Source: Ferrithrix thermotolerans DSM 19514
GTDB lineage: Bacteria > Actinomycetota > Acidimicrobiia > Acidimicrobiales > Ilumatobacteraceae
Length of the DNA stretch: 64,000 bases
Direction: 5' to 3'
Assembly: GCA_945861025.1 (NCBI GenBank)
Contig: CAMASN010000008.1
Location: 1-64,000 of the forward strand
The position numbers and the translations under genes were made by a program. Below, one piece after another: positions 16,675 to 25,404 of the stretch (positions are counted from its first letter, which is position 1; each line of letters starts with the position of its first letter). Below the pieces are notes generated by a model. The model was not told the origin of the DNA. It did no database searches and saw only the letters and a list, made by a program, of their open reading frames with translations.

Positions 16675-17655
16675 ATGTCGACGACGGTCCAACCTCAGGA
16701 TCTCCCCCAAGCAAACGATGCTTGCTGGTGTGGCAGTGGCCGTAAATACAAGCGTTGCCACAAACCACTCGAAGGTCGAGTCGTGCAGGGAGAAATCAGT
16801 CCCTACCGGCCCGTACCAGCGCACATCGTCCGCCCGAGCTACGCCGATTCAGGCAAGATCGTGCGTTGGAGTGAGCCACGGGTCAAGACTCCCGAGATCA
16901 TCGAACGCATGCGTCACGCAGGTCATCTTGGTGCTGAAATTCTGCGCCTCGCGGGCGAGATGGTGCGGCCCGGAATCACCACTGACGAGATCGATGCCTA
17001 TGTGCATCAGCTCACCATCGACGCCGGTGCGTACCCCAGCCCACTCAACTACGGCGGCTACCGCAAGAGCGTGTGTACCAGCGTCAACGAAGTGATCTGC
17101 CATGGCATTCCTGACTCGCGAGCGTTGCTCGATGGCGACATCATCAACCTCGATGTCACCGCGTACATCGGCGGCGTTCACGGCGATACCAACGCAACAT
17201 TCTTAGTCGGCGATGTCGACGAAGCCAGCCGCGACTTGGTCAAGGTGGCCGAAGAATGCATGTGGAAAGGCATCGAGGCCGTGCGCCCCGATCGGCCTGT
17301 GAGCGACATCGGCAAGGCCATCGAGTCGCACGCCAAGCCACACCGCTATGGCGTGGTGCGTGCGTTCATCGGGCACGGCATCGGCGAACAATTTCACACC
17401 GATATCCAGATCCTGCACTACTACGACTCGCGGGCCAACACCATCATGCGCCCGGGCATGACCTTCACCATCGAACCAATGATCACGCTTGGTACTTGGC
17501 AGCACCGCATGTGGGACGATGACTGGACCGCGGTCACCGCCGACGGCAAGCGCACAGCGCAATTTGAGCACATGATTCTCGTAACCGACGATGGGTTCGA
17601 TGTGCTCACCGGCGGCGAAGGCGCAGTGTCGCCCACGGCTCCCTGGAACCGCTAA
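16675..17655 (+). CDS. map: Type I methionine aminopeptidase with SEC-C zinc motif
   Basis: A 326-aa enzyme that removes the initiator Met. Residues 17-30 form the SEC-C motif C-W-C-G-S-G-R-K-Y-K-R-C-H, as in longer actinobacterial MetAPs that bind near the ribosome. The catalytic domain shows H-G-I-P, the metal ligands in I-I-N-L-D-V-T and G-V-H-G-D-T-N, G-H-G-I-G, and T-I-E-P-M. The ATG at 16675 places SEC-C at the N-terminus; the frame is open upstream to 16459 but that part is noise. Confidence 0.93.
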   Translation: MSTTVQPQDLPQANDACWCGSGRKYKRCHKPLEGRVVQGEISPYRPVPAHIVRPSYADSGKIVRWSEPRVKTPEIIERMRHAGHLGAEILRLAGEMVRPGITTDEIDAYVHQLTIDAGAYPSPLNYGGYRKSVCTSVNEVICHGIPDSRALLDGDIINLDVTAYIGGVHGDTNATFLVGDVDEASRDLVKVAEECMWKGIEAVRPDRPVSDIGKAIESHAKPHRYGVVRAFIGHGIGEQFHTDIQILHYYDSRANTIMRPGMTFTIEPMITLGTWQHRMWDDDWTAVTADGKRTAQFEHMILVTDDGFDVLTGGEGAVSPTAPWNR

Positions 17656-17684
17656 ACACGTCGTAGCGAAGCATCACTGATTCG

Positions 17685-19154
17685 TCAGCGTCGCGAGCGT
17701 TGGTGTTCGACCCCGTTGAGCCACCACGCAAACAAGTCGTTGTCATCAACACCGAACGCGGCATCTACGGCTTGCCCGCACGCCTCAATCTCTCCGGCGC
17801 ACAGCGCGCCGATGGCCTGCGACAAATCACCCTCTGGCCACGGCAGAGCACCGAGCGTTCGTTGGCTCACCCGCATCGTAGTGGCCGACAAACCGCTGCC
17901 CGCTGACTGTTGCGCAATCGCTACAGATGCAACCGGCGACGTGAGCACAGCAGCGATGGCAAGCACATCGACGCCCTCGCTGGGTACAAGCCGAATGACG
18001 GGCACCGCTGGTAGCCATGCTCCCGACACGTCGGCGACGGCCTCGAGCACATGCGTTTGCGTAGCAACCAGCACCTTCGGCACAAGGCAGCGTTCGGCCC
18101 AACGTTGCATGAATGGCGCCAGTTTCGATCGGTCGACGCTTGGTGCCTCGAAGCGTTGTTTGGCGAAGCGCGTTGCAACGCGGCCCCAATGACACTGTGC
18201 AACATCGATGAGTCCTGTGGTGATGAGCGGAGGTCCATCGGCGGTGTCGCTAACCGCGCCGACAAGCCCGTAATACTGATCGCGGAAGTTGGCGGTGACC
18301 AGCGCGTGATCGGTAAGGACGCCGCGAGCAAGCACCGCCGGAACCGGCGGCAGCCCGAGCGAATCGGCGATGAGCACACCCCAATGATCGTTGGCGTTCG
18401 CGAAGTGTTGATCGAGAAGCGATGGCGTCGCGTGAAAGTTGACGCCACTGGTTCGCTCAATGATCGGATGCGCGAGCGAGGCGTCGACAGTGCGCTCGAA
18501 ACCCACGGCACAGGTGCGCACCATTGCGTCGAAGACATGCTCGGGCGACGACCAGAACCACTTGATCGATGCCTGCCGCAGCACGTTCGCCCGAATTGGC
18601 CCAGCGTCTCGCGCTGTAAGCAACGACACCGGCAGCACGAGGCCAACTCGGCCACCGTCGGGGCGGGCGAGACGCACAGCCAGCGCCAGAAAATCGGCCG
18701 CAGCATCGGCGTACGGGCCGCCGCCAAATGCTGAGCGGCCCGAGCGCGCCGTAGCGCTTGCCATCTGCGACAGGAACGGTGGATTGCCGACCACCACATC
18801 GAATCGTCGATCGCCCCAATCGCGATCCAGCGAGTCGCCTTGCAAGGTCTCGATCTGTTCGGTCGTTGCACTGCGCGCGAGCCCACCAAGATCGATGTCG
18901 GCTCCCGTGAGTTGGGGGATTGCGCCGGCGGCACGAATGATTCGCGCGGCTTCAATCAGGAAACGGCCGTCGCCGCAGGCCGGATCGAGCACGCGCACCA
19001 CGATGCCTGGTTGCACGTGGGTGATGGCCTGTTCGACAACGTGAGCAACGAGCGCGTGCGGGGTGTACCAAGCACCGGTGCGCTTACGTTCGTCGGCCGA
19101 CAACGAAGTGTCGTACGCGCCGGAGCCGCTTTGTTCAGGTACGAGGGAACTCAC
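17685..19154 (-). CDS. Orphan N6-adenine DNA methyltransferase
   Basis: A 489-aa class I methyltransferase with the SAM motif D-P-A-C-G-D-G-R-F-L near residue 55, and the adenine-N6 motif N-P-P-F near residue 120, then a long C-terminal region that could read target DNA. The opening R-K-R-T-G-A-W-Y-T-P is typical of Eco57I/type IIG-like methylases. No endonuclease gene or nuclease domain is visible, so it may act in regulation or be a lone modification enzyme. Two GTG starts are possible (19163 and 19154); the TAGCCT box at 19164-19169 leaves room only for 19154. It converges on map. Confidence 0.75.
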   Translation of the reverse strand: MSSLVPEQSGSGAYDTSLSADERKRTGAWYTPHALVAHVVEQAITHVQPGIVVRVLDPACGDGRFLIEAARIIRAAGAIPQLTGADIDLGGLARSATTEQIETLQGDSLDRDWGDRRFDVVVGNPPFLSQMASATARSGRSAFGGGPYADAAADFLALAVRLARPDGGRVGLVLPVSLLTARDAGPIRANVLRQASIKWFWSSPEHVFDAMVRTCAVGFERTVDASLAHPIIERTSGVNFHATPSLLDQHFANANDHWGVLIADSLGLPPVPAVLARGVLTDHALVTANFRDQYYGLVGAVSDTADGPPLITTGLIDVAQCHWGRVATRFAKQRFEAPSVDRSKLAPFMQRWAERCLVPKVLVATQTHVLEAVADVSGAWLPAVPVIRLVPSEGVDVLAIAAVLTSPVASVAIAQQSAGSGLSATTMRVSQRTLGALPWPEGDLSQAIGALCAGEIEACGQAVDAAFGVDDNDLFAWWLNGVEHQRSRR

Positions 19155-19207
19155 GATTAGCACAGGCTACGAGCGTGGGGAAATGCGGCACGGCATGATC
19201 GAACCTC

Positions 19208-19213
19208 TATCGT
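19208..19213 (+). promoter_or_regulatory. -10 box of coaA (leaderless type)
   Basis: TATCGT, 7 nt, then the GTG start of coaA at 19221. Confidence 0.55.
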
Positions 19214-19220
19214 TTCGGTC

Positions 19221-20153
19221 GTGTCATTCGGAACCGAGTCGGGCCGCTATCTCTCCTTCAATCGCGACGAATGGGCAATGCTGCGTGCAGCCACACCGCT
19301 CACTCTGCGGCAAGCCGATCTCGATGAGTTACGAGGCATCAACGAGAGCATCGATCTCGACGAAGTTGCCACGGTGTATCTCTCGCTCACTCGCTTGCTG
19401 AACCTGTACGTCAGCGCCACACAGAACCTGCAAAAGGTGAGCTCTACCTTCTTGGGCACGATGAGCTCGAAGGTTCCCTATGTCATCGGCGTGGCCGGCA
19501 GCGTGGCCGTGGGCAAAAGCACGTTCGCCCGAATCCTGCAAGCACTGCTGGCGCGTTGGCCCGATCATCCAAAGGTGGGGCTCATCACCACCGACGGCTT
19601 CTTGTACCCCAACCGCATGCTCGAAGAGCGCGGCATCATGAACCGCAAGGGCTTCCCCGAAAGTTACGACACCAAGCGACTGCTGCAGTTTCTCCGCGAG
19701 CTCAAAAGTGGCGCACCTGTTGTGACCGCTCCGGTGTATAGCCACGTGGTGTACGACATTGTCGAAGGCGAAGACGTCCAGATTGCTCAGCCCGACATCT
19801 TGATCCTCGAGGGGCTCAACGTATTGCAAGTGGGCACTGAGACCAACGAGTTCGTCAGCGACTACTTCGACTTCAGCATCTACGTCGATGCGCTCGAGAG
19901 CGACATCGAGGGTTGGTACGTTCAGCGGTTTCTCACGCTGCGCGAAACCGTGTTTCGAAATCCCGACAGCTTCTTTCAGCACTACGCGGCGCTCTCGCAC
20001 GACGAGGCAGTGGAGACTGCGCGGTTTATCTGGCGCGAGATCAACGGGCGCAACCTGCGCGAGAACATCGAGCCAACCCGCGATCGCGCCTCGTTGGTGC
20101 TGCGCAAGGGCGCCGACCATCGGGTCACCGATGTAAAACTTCGCCGCCTCTGA
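19221..20153 (+). CDS. coaA: Type I pantothenate kinase
   Basis: A 310-aa kinase that phosphorylates pantothenate, the first step of coenzyme A synthesis. P-loop G-S-V-A-V-G-K-S-T near residue 90, then T-T-D-G-F-L-Y-P-N and R-K-G-F-P-E-S-Y-D, all type I CoaA signatures; length is typical (about 310). It starts at GTG, just after a leaderless-type -10 box. Confidence 0.93.
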   Translation: MSFGTESGRYLSFNRDEWAMLRAATPLTLRQADLDELRGINESIDLDEVATVYLSLTRLLNLYVSATQNLQKVSSTFLGTMSSKVPYVIGVAGSVAVGKSTFARILQALLARWPDHPKVGLITTDGFLYPNRMLEERGIMNRKGFPESYDTKRLLQFLRELKSGAPVVTAPVYSHVVYDIVEGEDVQIAQPDILILEGLNVLQVGTETNEFVSDYFDFSIYVDALESDIEGWYVQRFLTLRETVFRNPDSFFQHYAALSHDEAVETARFIWREINGRNLRENIEPTRDRASLVLRKGADHRVTDVKLRRL

Positions 20154-20167
20154 TCAGACGGTGCGGG

Positions 20168-21406
20168 TTATTGAGCCAACCACTGCGGCAAATGTGTGAG
20201 CGACTCGAGTTCTACAACCGTGTGTCCATGATCATGCGGCGCATGCTCGAGTTCCCACAGCAACGGATACGGAACGTGAACGCCACTGCCGCCAAGTGTG
20301 AGCACCGGCAGCACATCGCTGCGTAGTGAGTTACCAACCATGCAGAAACGCTCGGGCAGAACGCCCAAGTTGTTGATGATTCGCGCGTAGGTAGCGACAT
20401 CTTTTTCGATCACAATTTCAACACGTTCGAAATGATGGGCGAGGCCGCTGGTCTCGACTTTTGCAGTCTGATGGATGAGGTCGCCCTTAGTGATGAGCAC
20501 AAGCCGATGCGTCGCCCCGACCTGTTCGAGCACGCTCGAAACATTGGGCAGCAGCCGAACCGGATCGAGCAACATCGCGCGAATCACCTCGCCGAGTCGA
20601 GTGACCACCGACGCCGGAAGTCGATCGGGTGCAAGCATTGCCGCGCACTCAAGCATCGACAAGCCGAACGCCTTCACGCCATAACCGAGGATGTGCATGT
20701 TGCGACGCTCTGTGGCTGTGAGCGCTTCTTTCACATTGATGCCAGCGTCTACGAATGGTGAGACGAGTTCGACAAAGGTCTGCTCGGCTGCAAAGAACGT
20801 GTCTTCGCTGTGCCACAACGTGTCGTCGGCGTCGAACGCCACCACGTCGTATCGCGATGCTGCGCGAGTGAGGTCGAGTCGGGTGAACCCGAACAGGATC
20901 TCGTCGATGAGCGAGCCGTCGCGGGTGGTGTACGAATCACGCAGGTACCCCTCGCGACGGAATCCGGCACGGTCGAAAAGCCGAAGGCTGGAATCGTTGG
21001 CCACCGAGACATAGGCCTCGACCTTATGAATCTCGGCGTTGGCGAACAATACGTCGACAACAGTGCGCACAGCTTCGCTCGCTAACCCCTGACCGTGGAA
21101 TGGTGCAGCCAACGTGATGCCCAACTCGACGGCGTGGGCGACTCCAGGAACTGGTGCCACCATCAGGTCGCCAATCAGACGACCTGACACATCACGAAGC
21201 CCCAACTGGCCGCCGTCGGCAAGTGAGTGACCAACCGTGCTCGCAATCAATTGGAGCGCCGCATCGGCCGTGAACGGCATCGACCATGCCTGGTGTTGCG
21301 CCACTGCTTGGTCGTTTTTGTATTCGAGAAGTGCAGCGGAGTCATTGGCGGTAAGCCGATCGAGAACAAGCCGGCCAGCGCGCACTGCCACAAACTGCTG
21401 CTGCAT
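20168..21406 (-). CDS. GNAT acetyltransferase - HAD hydrolase fusion
   Basis: A 412-aa two-domain protein. Residues 1-180 are a RimJ/RimL-type GNAT domain (E-L-G-I-T-L-A-A-P-F-H-G-Q-G-L-A-S-E-A and N-D-S-S-L-R-L-F-D-R-A-G-F). Residues 185-410 are a HAD hydrolase with nucleophile motif V-V-A-F-D-A-D-D-T-L, a Lys in L-I-T-K-G-D, and M-V-G-N-S-L-R-S-D. The two domains are in one uninterrupted frame. It follows the HTH gene by 6 nt and is probably the last gene of a three-gene operon. The substrate of either domain is unknown. Confidence 0.8.
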   Translation of the reverse strand: MQQQFVAVRAGRLVLDRLTANDSAALLEYKNDQAVAQHQAWSMPFTADAALQLIASTVGHSLADGGQLGLRDVSGRLIGDLMVAPVPGVAHAVELGITLAAPFHGQGLASEAVRTVVDVLFANAEIHKVEAYVSVANDSSLRLFDRAGFRREGYLRDSYTTRDGSLIDEILFGFTRLDLTRAASRYDVVAFDADDTLWHSEDTFFAAEQTFVELVSPFVDAGINVKEALTATERRNMHILGYGVKAFGLSMLECAAMLAPDRLPASVVTRLGEVIRAMLLDPVRLLPNVSSVLEQVGATHRLVLITKGDLIHQTAKVETSGLAHHFERVEIVIEKDVATYARIINNLGVLPERFCMVGNSLRSDVLPVLTLGGSGVHVPYPLLWELEHAPHDHGHTVVELESLTHLPQWLAQ

Positions 21407-21412
21407 CGGGAC

Positions 21413-21775
21413 CTAGCGGTGTATGGCGTTGAGGTAGTTGTAGACCGTGATGCGCGAGACACCCATTGAGTCGCTGACATCTTCGACCGCACGCCGCAAG
21501 GTGAACGCACCGCGCTCGTCGAGCAGACGAATGGCGCGCTGTTTGTCTTCGCGGCCCAACTCGGCCAACGGGCTACCAAACTCACGCTCGACGGATTCGA
21601 TGAGACGATCGAGTGCGCCATGCAGCGGGGCTGGTCGCACAACCGCCACAACAACGCCCTCCCACATCAGTGGAATGTCGCTGGGCTCACGTTGGCTCAC
21701 CGGCAGCACTGTTGCACCCAAGGCCTCGGCAATGGGCCGCACGGCAAGCACTAGCGGATGACGAGGCAGGCTCAT
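21413..21775 (-). CDS. Small HTH regulator next to a thiamine-binding protein
   Basis: A 120-aa protein whose last 45 residues (G-A-F-T-L-R-R-A-V-E-D-V-S-D-S-M-G-V-S-R) form a helix-turn-helix like that at the end of YheO/DauR-type regulators. The N-terminal half is a compact alpha/beta piece without a known ligand motif. The ATG overlaps the stop of the thiamine-binding gene (ATGA), so the two are co-translated, an arrangement seen in other actinobacteria. It may respond to the same ligand as its partner (inference). Confidence 0.7.
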   Translation of the reverse strand: MSLPRHPLVLAVRPIAEALGATVLPVSQREPSDIPLMWEGVVVAVVRPAPLHGALDRLIESVEREFGSPLAELGREDKQRAIRLLDERGAFTLRRAVEDVSDSMGVSRITVYNYLNAIHR

Positions 21776-22008
21776 GTGGAGCCCTGAGCCACGTGCATGG
21801 TGACGTGTGAAGCACCATTGGCGAAAGCCGCTCTGACGAGTTCGGCGATCACCAACGGCATTGCCTCGGTGGATGCTGTGCAACTTGAGCCAAAGGGGCC
21901 GAACTCGACGGTGGCTCCCACAGCTTCGGCGGCAGACACTGCAGCCGTGACGTGCGGACCTGGAAGACCCTCGACAAACGGTTCGACAGTGAACTCAAGT
22001 TGCAGCAC
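21772..22008 (-). CDS. Thiamine-binding protein (MTH1187/YkoF family)
   Basis: A 78-aa ferredoxin-like protein of the MTH1187/YkoF type (L-E-F-T-V-E-P-F, E-A-V-G-A-T-V-E-F-G-P-F-G, A-F-A-N-G-A). Family members bind thiamine or hydroxymethylpyrimidine. The start is a GTG 6 nt after a TAGATT box. It is the first gene of an operon with the HTH protein and the GNAT-HAD fusion. Confidence 0.75.
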   Translation of the reverse strand: MLQLEFTVEPFVEGLPGPHVTAAVSAAEAVGATVEFGPFGSSCTASTEAMPLVIAELVRAAFANGASHVTMHVAQGST

Positions 22009-22014
22009 CCCTGA

Positions 22015-22020
22015 AATCTA
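22015..22020 (-). promoter_or_regulatory. -10 box of the thiamine-binding gene (leaderless type)
   Basis: TAGATT on the minus strand, 6 nt, then the GTG start at 22008. Confidence 0.5.
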
Positions 22021-22043
22021 GGCCGAAAGCACACCAATAGAAA

Positions 22044-22313
22044 TCAACGAGCGCCCATCACCCGCTGAAGATCTTGGGAACGCAGCAGGCAGTCTTGCCC
22101 GGCAGCATCGAATGCCTGTCCAAGACGATTGAGCGCTGGGCGAAATGTTGAGTTCCAGTCGCCTTCAAATTGGTCGCGAGCCGGACCAACCCATGTGGTG
22201 CCGCCGAGCGCTGAGGTGACCGTGCTGACCAACGTGTTAATGGTGTCGATCTGGTGTTTCATGGTGCTGCCCAGGCGGGCGAGCTGCTCTGGATTGGCGC
22301 CGTACATGCTCAT
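22044..22313 (-). CDS. WXG100 (ESAT-6-like) protein
   Basis: An 89-aa all-helical protein with W-V-G near residue 41 (T-T-W-V-G-P-A-R-D-Q-F) in the turn between two long helices, the WXG100 hallmark. Such proteins are usually type VII secretion substrates, but no ESX component is nearby. The start is the ATG at 22313, 7 nt after AAGGAG; the longer frame lacks a ribosome site. A secretion tail (YxxxD/E) is not evident. Confidence 0.75.
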   Translation of the reverse strand: MSMYGANPEQLARLGSTMKHQIDTINTLVSTVTSALGGTTWVGPARDQFEGDWNSTFRPALNRLGQAFDAAGQDCLLRSQDLQRVMGAR

Positions 22314-22402
22314 CGAAGTTCTCCTTGGTTCGGGTGCAGATGCACGCAACGTTGAGTGCGCGTGGAGCTGCGAATAGGAAAACAGGTGTCTCGACGTGAG
22401 GA

Positions 22403-22918
22403 TTACTGAGCGACGGCGATGAGACCCTGGGCCAACAACAACGCAACGCTGTCGGTCATCACGCTTGTCGTCGCAAGCAGATCATCGAGATCGGCGCGAT
22501 TGACCCATCGCGCAGAGACCACCTCGCCGTCGGCGAAGACGAACGGCCCGTCGCACACCACGCGATAGCAGCGCGCGTTCAGCACGAAGAATTCGTCGCT
22601 GAACGATCCTTCACCAATGCGCACTGGCGCAACGTTGGTAACCCCAACTTCCTCGGCGAGCTCGCGAACCGCGGCGGCGTCATAGGTCTCTCCAGAAGCA
22701 ACAACGCCACCCACCGCAATGTCCCATAAGCCAGGACACACGTCTTTGGAGAAACTGCGCTGGTGAACTAGCAGACGGCCGTCGCTGTGTTGCACTGCAA
22801 TAAACACGGCCCGATGGCGCAGCCTTTGAGCGCGCATCTCGGCGCGGGTGACCACCCCAATCACGTGATCGTCTTCGTCGACAACATCGACAAGTTCGAT
22901 GTTCGTATTTGGATTCAT
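22403..22918 (-). CDS. NUDIX hydrolase
   Basis: A 171-aa protein with a canonical Nudix box G-G-V-V-A-S-G-E-T-Y-D-A-A-A-V-R-E-L-A-E-E near residues 75-97. The N-terminus (E-L-V-D-V-V-D-E-D-D-H-V-I-G) resembles the isopentenyl-diphosphate isomerase/YfcD-like branch. The true substrate is unknown. It lies 15 bp downstream of the acyl-CoA ligase gene and is probably co-transcribed with it. Confidence 0.85.
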   Translation of the reverse strand: MNPNTNIELVDVVDEDDHVIGVVTRAEMRAQRLRHRAVFIAVQHSDGRLLVHQRSFSKDVCPGLWDIAVGGVVASGETYDAAAVRELAEEVGVTNVAPVRIGEGSFSDEFFVLNARCYRVVCDGPFVFADGEVVSARWVNRADLDDLLATTSVMTDSVALLLAQGLIAVAQ

Positions 22919-22933
22919 GATCGCGTTACGCGG

Positions 22934-24538
22934 TCATTCGACGAGTGCTGCACCACGGCTACGGAGTTCGAACTTGAGCACCTTGCCACTTGCGTTCATC
23001 GGCAGCGCATCGACGGTTTGCACATAGCGCGGAACCTTGTAGTTGGCCATGTTGGCGCGACACCACGCAATGACATCTTCGGTAACAATCGAGGCTCCGG
23101 GCTTGGCGATAATAAAGGCCATGCCGACCTCGCCCATGCGGCGATCTGGCACACCAACCACTGCAACCTGACTCACACCGGGGTAGCCGAGCAACGCATT
23201 TTCGATCTCGGCCGGGTACGCATTGAAGCCACCCATGATGAACATATCTTTCTTGCGATCGGTGATGCGCACGTTGCCCTCGGCGTCTTGCACCGCAACA
23301 TCACCCGTGGCCAGCCATCCATCGGCGCTGACGGTTTCGGCGGTGGCTTCGGGGTTGCCGAAGTAGCCAACCATCACGTTGTAGCCGCGCACCCAGACCT
23401 CGCCAGCCTCGCCCACTGCGACATCGTTTCCGGCTTCGTCGACAAGGCGCACCTCAACATCGGGGATGGCTCGGCCGGCTGTGTTGGCAATCGTTTCGAT
23501 GGGGTCGTCGTGACGGCACATCGTGACAATGCCGGTTGTTTCGGTAAGGCCGTAACCGGTAACCACTGTCTCGAACTTGAGCTCTTCGCGCATACGTCGA
23601 ATGAGTTCGACGGGCACAGTGGCGGCACCGGTGACAGCAAGGCGCAACGACGAAAGATCGAACGAATCAAGCTGCGGGTGATCAAGGATGGTCTGGTAGA
23701 TCGAGGGAGGCCCTGGCAACATGCTGATGCGTTCGTCGACAACGCGACGCATCACCTGCGGCACATCGAACACGGCTTGCGGAACGATGGTTGCTCCCTT
23801 CACGAGCGAGGCCACGATGCCAGCCTTGAGCCCGAACGCGTGAAAGAACGGGTTAACGATGAGGTAGCGATCGCCGTGCTGCAAGCCCACCACCGTGGCC
23901 CATGCATTGAAGCCCTTCACCGTTGCGCCGTGGCTGAGCATTGCGCCCTTGGGTCGGCCGGTGGTGCCACTGGTGAACATGATGTCGCTGGTGTCGTCGG
24001 GTGTGACGGCTGCGCTGCGTGCCACGACCTCGGCGTGCGAAACTAATGCACCAGCAGCAATGAATTCGGCCCACGAAACACACCCAGCCGGCACATCGCC
24101 AGAGATCACGACCACGGTCTCGAGGGAATCGACAGCGTCGGCGCCTGCGAGCAACGCCGGATAGTTGGTGTCGAGAAAGTCGGTGACGGTGAAGAGCATG
24201 CGAACGCCAGCGGTGCGCAACACATAGGCAGCCTCGGGGCCTTTGAAGCGCGTATTCAGCGGAACCAGCACGGCGCCGGCGCGATATGCACCAAGCGCGG
24301 CGAGCAGCCACCGCAAGCCATTGGGGGCCCAGATGCACACACGATCGCCCGGCTCGAGGCCAGCAGCAATGAACCCTTGCGCTGCGACATCTACCTGTTG
24401 GGCAAGCTCGGCGAACGTGAGTCGAGTGTCGCCATCGACGACGCCTTCGCTGGCTCCAAAGAGCGCTACCGCACGATCAACGATCGCGGGAATCGTGGCG
24501 ATCGAGCCATCGTTGAACACATCGTCGTAGTTACCCAT
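22934..24538 (-). CDS. Acyl-CoA ligase (FadD3-like)
   Basis: A 534-aa ANL-superfamily enzyme that activates a carboxylic acid to its CoA thioester through an acyl-adenylate. AMP motif S-G-T-T-G-R-P-K-G near residue 180, G-Y-G-L-T-E-T, W-L-A-T-G-D-V, D-R-K-K-D and the C-terminal catalytic Lys in S-G-K-V-L-K-F. Overall layout recalls actinobacterial FadD3, which acts on a steroid-ring propionate, but specificity cannot be read from sequence. The ATG at 24538 has a TATAGT box 9 nt before it. Confidence 0.8.
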   Translation of the reverse strand: MGNYDDVFNDGSIATIPAIVDRAVALFGASEGVVDGDTRLTFAELAQQVDVAAQGFIAAGLEPGDRVCIWAPNGLRWLLAALGAYRAGAVLVPLNTRFKGPEAAYVLRTAGVRMLFTVTDFLDTNYPALLAGADAVDSLETVVVISGDVPAGCVSWAEFIAAGALVSHAEVVARSAAVTPDDTSDIMFTSGTTGRPKGAMLSHGATVKGFNAWATVVGLQHGDRYLIVNPFFHAFGLKAGIVASLVKGATIVPQAVFDVPQVMRRVVDERISMLPGPPSIYQTILDHPQLDSFDLSSLRLAVTGAATVPVELIRRMREELKFETVVTGYGLTETTGIVTMCRHDDPIETIANTAGRAIPDVEVRLVDEAGNDVAVGEAGEVWVRGYNVMVGYFGNPEATAETVSADGWLATGDVAVQDAEGNVRITDRKKDMFIMGGFNAYPAEIENALLGYPGVSQVAVVGVPDRRMGEVGMAFIIAKPGASIVTEDVIAWCRANMANYKVPRYVQTVDALPMNASGKVLKFELRSRGAALVE

Positions 24539-24547
24539 ATCGGGTGG

Positions 24548-24555
24548 ACTATAAC
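24548..24555. promoter_or_regulatory. Overlapping divergent -10 boxes
   Basis: ACTATAAC holds TATAGT on the minus strand (24553-24548, 9 nt before the acyl-CoA ligase ATG) and TATAAC on the plus strand (24550-24555, 7 nt before the GTG at 24563). The two start codons are only 24 bp apart, so the polymerases must exclude each other. Confidence 0.5.
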
Positions 24556-24562
24556 TGCCGCT

Positions 24563-25303
24563 GTGGCGGCAGCACGTGCCGCATTCGGGGGCCAAGTGAG
24601 CGCGCTGTATCTACACGAGACAATCGACATTGTGGGCCAAGGATCGTGGCCGTATATGCAGCACACCCTGCAGGCAAGCGGCAACGAGATCAACAACTTC
24701 GTGCTGCAGGGCACATGGTCGGTGATGGGCATCACCGGCAGATGGCCGCAAGTGATCAACATCTGGGACATCCCCAACGGATGGGACGGGTGGGGCGCTT
24801 CGGTCGAGCGATTGAACCTAAAACGAACCCAGAACACCGAACTGAACGCGTGGTGGGATGAGGCCTATAAGTCGCGCAGCGGTGGATTCGATCGGCTGCT
24901 CGCTGGCGCCCCGAACAGTCCGACCACGGCCTCGCTCGTGGCCGCCGGAGTACGCGGATCACTGTTCGTGCATGAGATCGCAACCGTTCGCCCAGGCACA
25001 TCGCTTGAACACCTTGAGGGTGTGGCGGCAGTGCAGGTGCCGTTGATGGCCGAGTACGGATTCACCTCAACCGGCCTGTACGAAACGTTGATGACCGACA
25101 ACGAAGTGATCACGGTGTGGTCTGGCACCGTTGAGGCACATACCAACCTTCAACGAGCTCAGCATGCGTCCCGCCATCATCTTCCCGCGGGCGACGATCG
25201 ACTCGACCAATGGCGGCACACGGCCCGTGAGTTCGTTACCGCTTGGCGCAGCGAATTGATGACACCGTGCCCAGGAATCATCATCGGGCCCGAGCACCAG
25301 TAA
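24563..25303 (+). CDS. Two-domain NIPSNAP-like protein
   Basis: A 246-aa protein that seems to contain two copies of a ferredoxin-like dimeric barrel half: L-Y-L-H-E-T-I-D-I-V-G-Q-G-S-W near residue 14 and L-F-V-H-E-I-A-T-V-R-P-G-T near residue 130. NIPSNAP-type proteins have this fold; their biochemical role is mostly unknown. The GTG at 24563 is preferred because TATAAC lies 7 nt before it; an alternative GTG is at 24596. Divergence from the acyl-CoA ligase and proximity to the thiolase genes suggest a role in the same catabolic route (inference). Confidence 0.6.
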   Translation: MAAARAAFGGQVSALYLHETIDIVGQGSWPYMQHTLQASGNEINNFVLQGTWSVMGITGRWPQVINIWDIPNGWDGWGASVERLNLKRTQNTELNAWWDEAYKSRSGGFDRLLAGAPNSPTTASLVAAGVRGSLFVHEIATVRPGTSLEHLEGVAAVQVPLMAEYGFTSTGLYETLMTDNEVITVWSGTVEAHTNLQRAQHASRHHLPAGDDRLDQWRHTAREFVTAWRSELMTPCPGIIIGPEHQ

Positions 25304-25404
25304 GACTCTGACCGGTCGTTGGCATCTGATTCGTGGGTGCCCTGCTCGTAGGCTGACGGCGCAGTCGCGGGCGTCGCGAAACTACAAGGAGACGTTGGTT
25401 ACCA

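Noticed and set aside
22787-24046. 419-codon plus-strand frame opposite the acyl-CoA ligase
   Set aside because: His/Gly-rich shadow; the ligase motifs on the other strand are unambiguous.
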